A stretch of 64,000 nt of DNA from an uncultured Burkholderiales bacterium (GTDB taxonomy: Bacteria; Pseudomonadota; Gammaproteobacteria; Burkholderiales; Burkholderiaceae_C). The stretch is taken from contig CAIZSE010000132.1 of NCBI GenBank assembly GCA_903935585.1, positions 1-64,000 of the forward strand, written 5' to 3'. The notes beneath the pieces are model-generated. The model saw only the letters and a program-made list of their open reading frames with translations. It did no database searches and had not been told where the DNA came from. Below, piece by piece: positions 62,778 to 64,000 of the stretch. The position numbers were made by a program, and so were the translations under genes. Position 1 is the first letter of the stretch. Every line of letters starts with the position of its first letter.

Positions 62778-64000
62778 ATGCCCAAGCCTTCATTGACCCC
62801 CGTGATCACCCACATGCAAGTGATTCCTGTGGCGGGCCGCGATGGCATGCTGCTCAATCTCAGTGGCGCCCATGGTCCGTTCTTCACGCGCAACATCGTC
62901 ATCCTGACCGACTCGGCTGGCCGAACCGGTTTGGGCGAAGTGCCCGGCGGTGAAAAAATTCGCCAGACCCTGGAAGACGCGCGCCCCTTGATCGAGGGCC
63001 AGCCGGTTGGCGACTACAACCGCCTGCTCAACGCCATGCGCCAGCAGTTTGCCGACCGCGACAGCGGTGGCCGTGGCAACCAGACTTTTGACTTGCGCAT
63101 CACCATCCATGCCGTCACCGCCGTGGAAAGCGCCCTGCTCGACTTGCTGGGCCAACACCTGAATGTGCCCCTGTGTGCGCTTTTGGGGCAAGGCCAGCAG
63201 CGCGAACGTGTGCAAATGTTGGGTTATCTGTTCTATGTGGGCGACCGGACGCAAACCGACCTGCCCTACAACAGCGAGCCCGACCAAGCCGACGACTGGC
63301 TGCGCCTGCGCCATGAGAAAGCCCTGACCCCCGAGGCGGTGGTAAGGCTGGCCGAAGCGGCACAGGCGCGGTATGGTTTTCAGGACTTCAAACTCAAAGG
63401 CGGCGTGCTGCGCGGCGAAGAAGAGGTCGAGGCCATCGTGGCTTTGCATGAGCGCTTTCCCAAAGCCCGCATCACCCTGGACCCCAACGGCGGCTGGCTG
63501 CTCAAAGACGCGATCCGCTTGCTGCGGGATCACCGTGACACCATGGCCTATGCCGAAGACCCTTGCGGCAGCGAAGGCGTGTTTTCGGGTCGCGAAGTCA
63601 TGGCAGAGTTCCGGCGCGCCACGGGCTTGCTCACGGCCACCAACATGGTGGCCACCGACTGGCGCGAAATGGCGCACAGCATTCAGTTGCAGTCGGTCGA
63701 CATTCCGCTGGCAGACCCGCATTTCTGGACACTGCAAGGCTCAGTTCGCGTGGCACAGCTGTGCCAGATGTACGACCTGACCTGGGGCTCGCACTCCAAC
63801 AACCATTTCGACATTTCACTGGCCATGTTCACCCACTGCGCTGCAGCAGCACCCGGCAAGGTCACGGCCATCGATACGCACTGGATCTGGCAAGACGGCC
63901 AGTTCTTGACCCAAGCGCCACTGCAAATCAGGGGCGGTTACGTGGACGTGCCAAAAAAACCAGGCTTGGGCATCGATGTGGACATGGCCGCCATCGAACG
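62778..64000 (+). CDS. gudD: Glucarate dehydratase (3' partial)
   Basis: Enolase-superfamily dehydratase giving 5-keto-4-deoxy-glucarate, the same product as GarD. 407 residues visible; the gene runs off the right edge. Active-site residues at the E. coli GudD positions: K205/K207 (DFKLKGG), D235 and N237 (LDPNGGW), E260 (AEDPCG), N289 (TATNM) and H339 (GSHSNNH). Also [27 protein letters not shown] near the N-terminus. Begins 80 bp after the regulator, behind a candidate operator. Confidence 0.96.
   Translation, partial: MPKPSLTPVITHMQVIPVAGRDGMLLNLSGAHGPFFTRNIVILTDSAGRTGLGEVPGGEKIRQTLEDARPLIEGQPVGDYNRLLNAMRQQFADRDSGGRGNQTFDLRITIHAVTAVESALLDLLGQHLNVPLCALLGQGQQRERVQMLGYLFYVGDRTQTDLPYNSEPDQADDWLRLRHEKALTPEAVVRLAEAAQARYGFQDFKLKGGVLRGEEEVEAIVALHERFPKARITLDPNGGWLLKDAIRLLRDHRDTMAYAEDPCGSEGVFSGREVMAEFRRATGLLTATNMVATDWREMAHSIQLQSVDIPLADPHFWTLQGSVRVAQLCQMYDLTWGSHSNNHFDISLAMFTHCAAAAPGKVTAIDTHWIWQDGQFLTQAPLQIRGGYVDVPKKPGLGIDVDMAAIE

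Overview
The window reads as a chromosomal core segment of a betaproteobacterium of the order Burkholderiales, most like Comamonadaceae (Limnohabitans/Rhodoferax type). The basis is gene order (leuC-leuD-leuB-asd-fimV-truA-trpF-trpB-trpA-accD; rpmF-plsX-fabHDG-acpP-fabF; hemC-D-X-Y next to ppc-argH), a TctC-type binding protein, GC-rich codon use and closely packed reading frames. This is inference from gene content; no database was searched.

Layout. 1-4.1 kb: end of the succinate dehydrogenase operon (sdhA partial, sdhB, sdhE) and citrate synthase. 4.35-15.2 kb: leucine genes with an entericidin-like lipoprotein nested between leuC and leuD, then asd behind a short Thr/Ile/Lys-rich leader ORF, a short fimV, truA, trpFBA and accD. 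15.3-18.5 kb: a YggT protein, a LON-N-domain protein, lysS and a small membrane protein. 18.6-28.7 kb, minus strand: the lepA-lepB-rnc-era-recO-pdxJ-acpS-nagZ chain, preceded by a roughly 490-bp intergenic region with DnaA-box-like sites and an intrinsic terminator, and by a DegP/MucD protease and a YgfX-like protein. The rpoE-rseA-rseB genes often found beside this protease are not there.

28.7-35.1 kb, minus strand: the fatty-acid/phospholipid cluster fabF-acpP-fabG-fabD-fabH-plsX with rpmF and yceD. 35.1-43.2 kb: yceF, an RsmI-like methylase, sppA, a Rieske protein, a HAD phosphatase and rluC, diverging from rne. The roughly 590-bp rluC/rne spacer holds, on the minus strand, an apparent two-frame small membrane-protein gene whose frames join at a CTT-TGA codon pair. 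43.4-47.5 kb: hemC-D-X-Y. 47.6-55.5 kb: ppc (with a palindromic repeat inside its reading frame), argH, an ABC1/UbiB-family kinase-like protein, a methyltransferase and a hemerythrin.

55.5-64.0 kb: a hexarate (glucarate/galactarate) locus: tctC, garD, TRAP transporter dctM-dctQ-dctP and an SMP-30 lactonase on the minus strand, diverging from a FadR-type GntR regulator and gudD (cut by the window end). Two 11-bp sites fitting the FadR-type operator pattern lie in the two upstream regions.

No rRNA, tRNA, insertion sequence, phage or CRISPR array was seen. The items most worth a second look are the CTT-TGA frameshift ORF, the asd leader peptide, the palindromic insert in ppc, the long inverted repeat after gltA, the DnaA-box cluster upstream of lepA, and the self-contained hexarate regulon.
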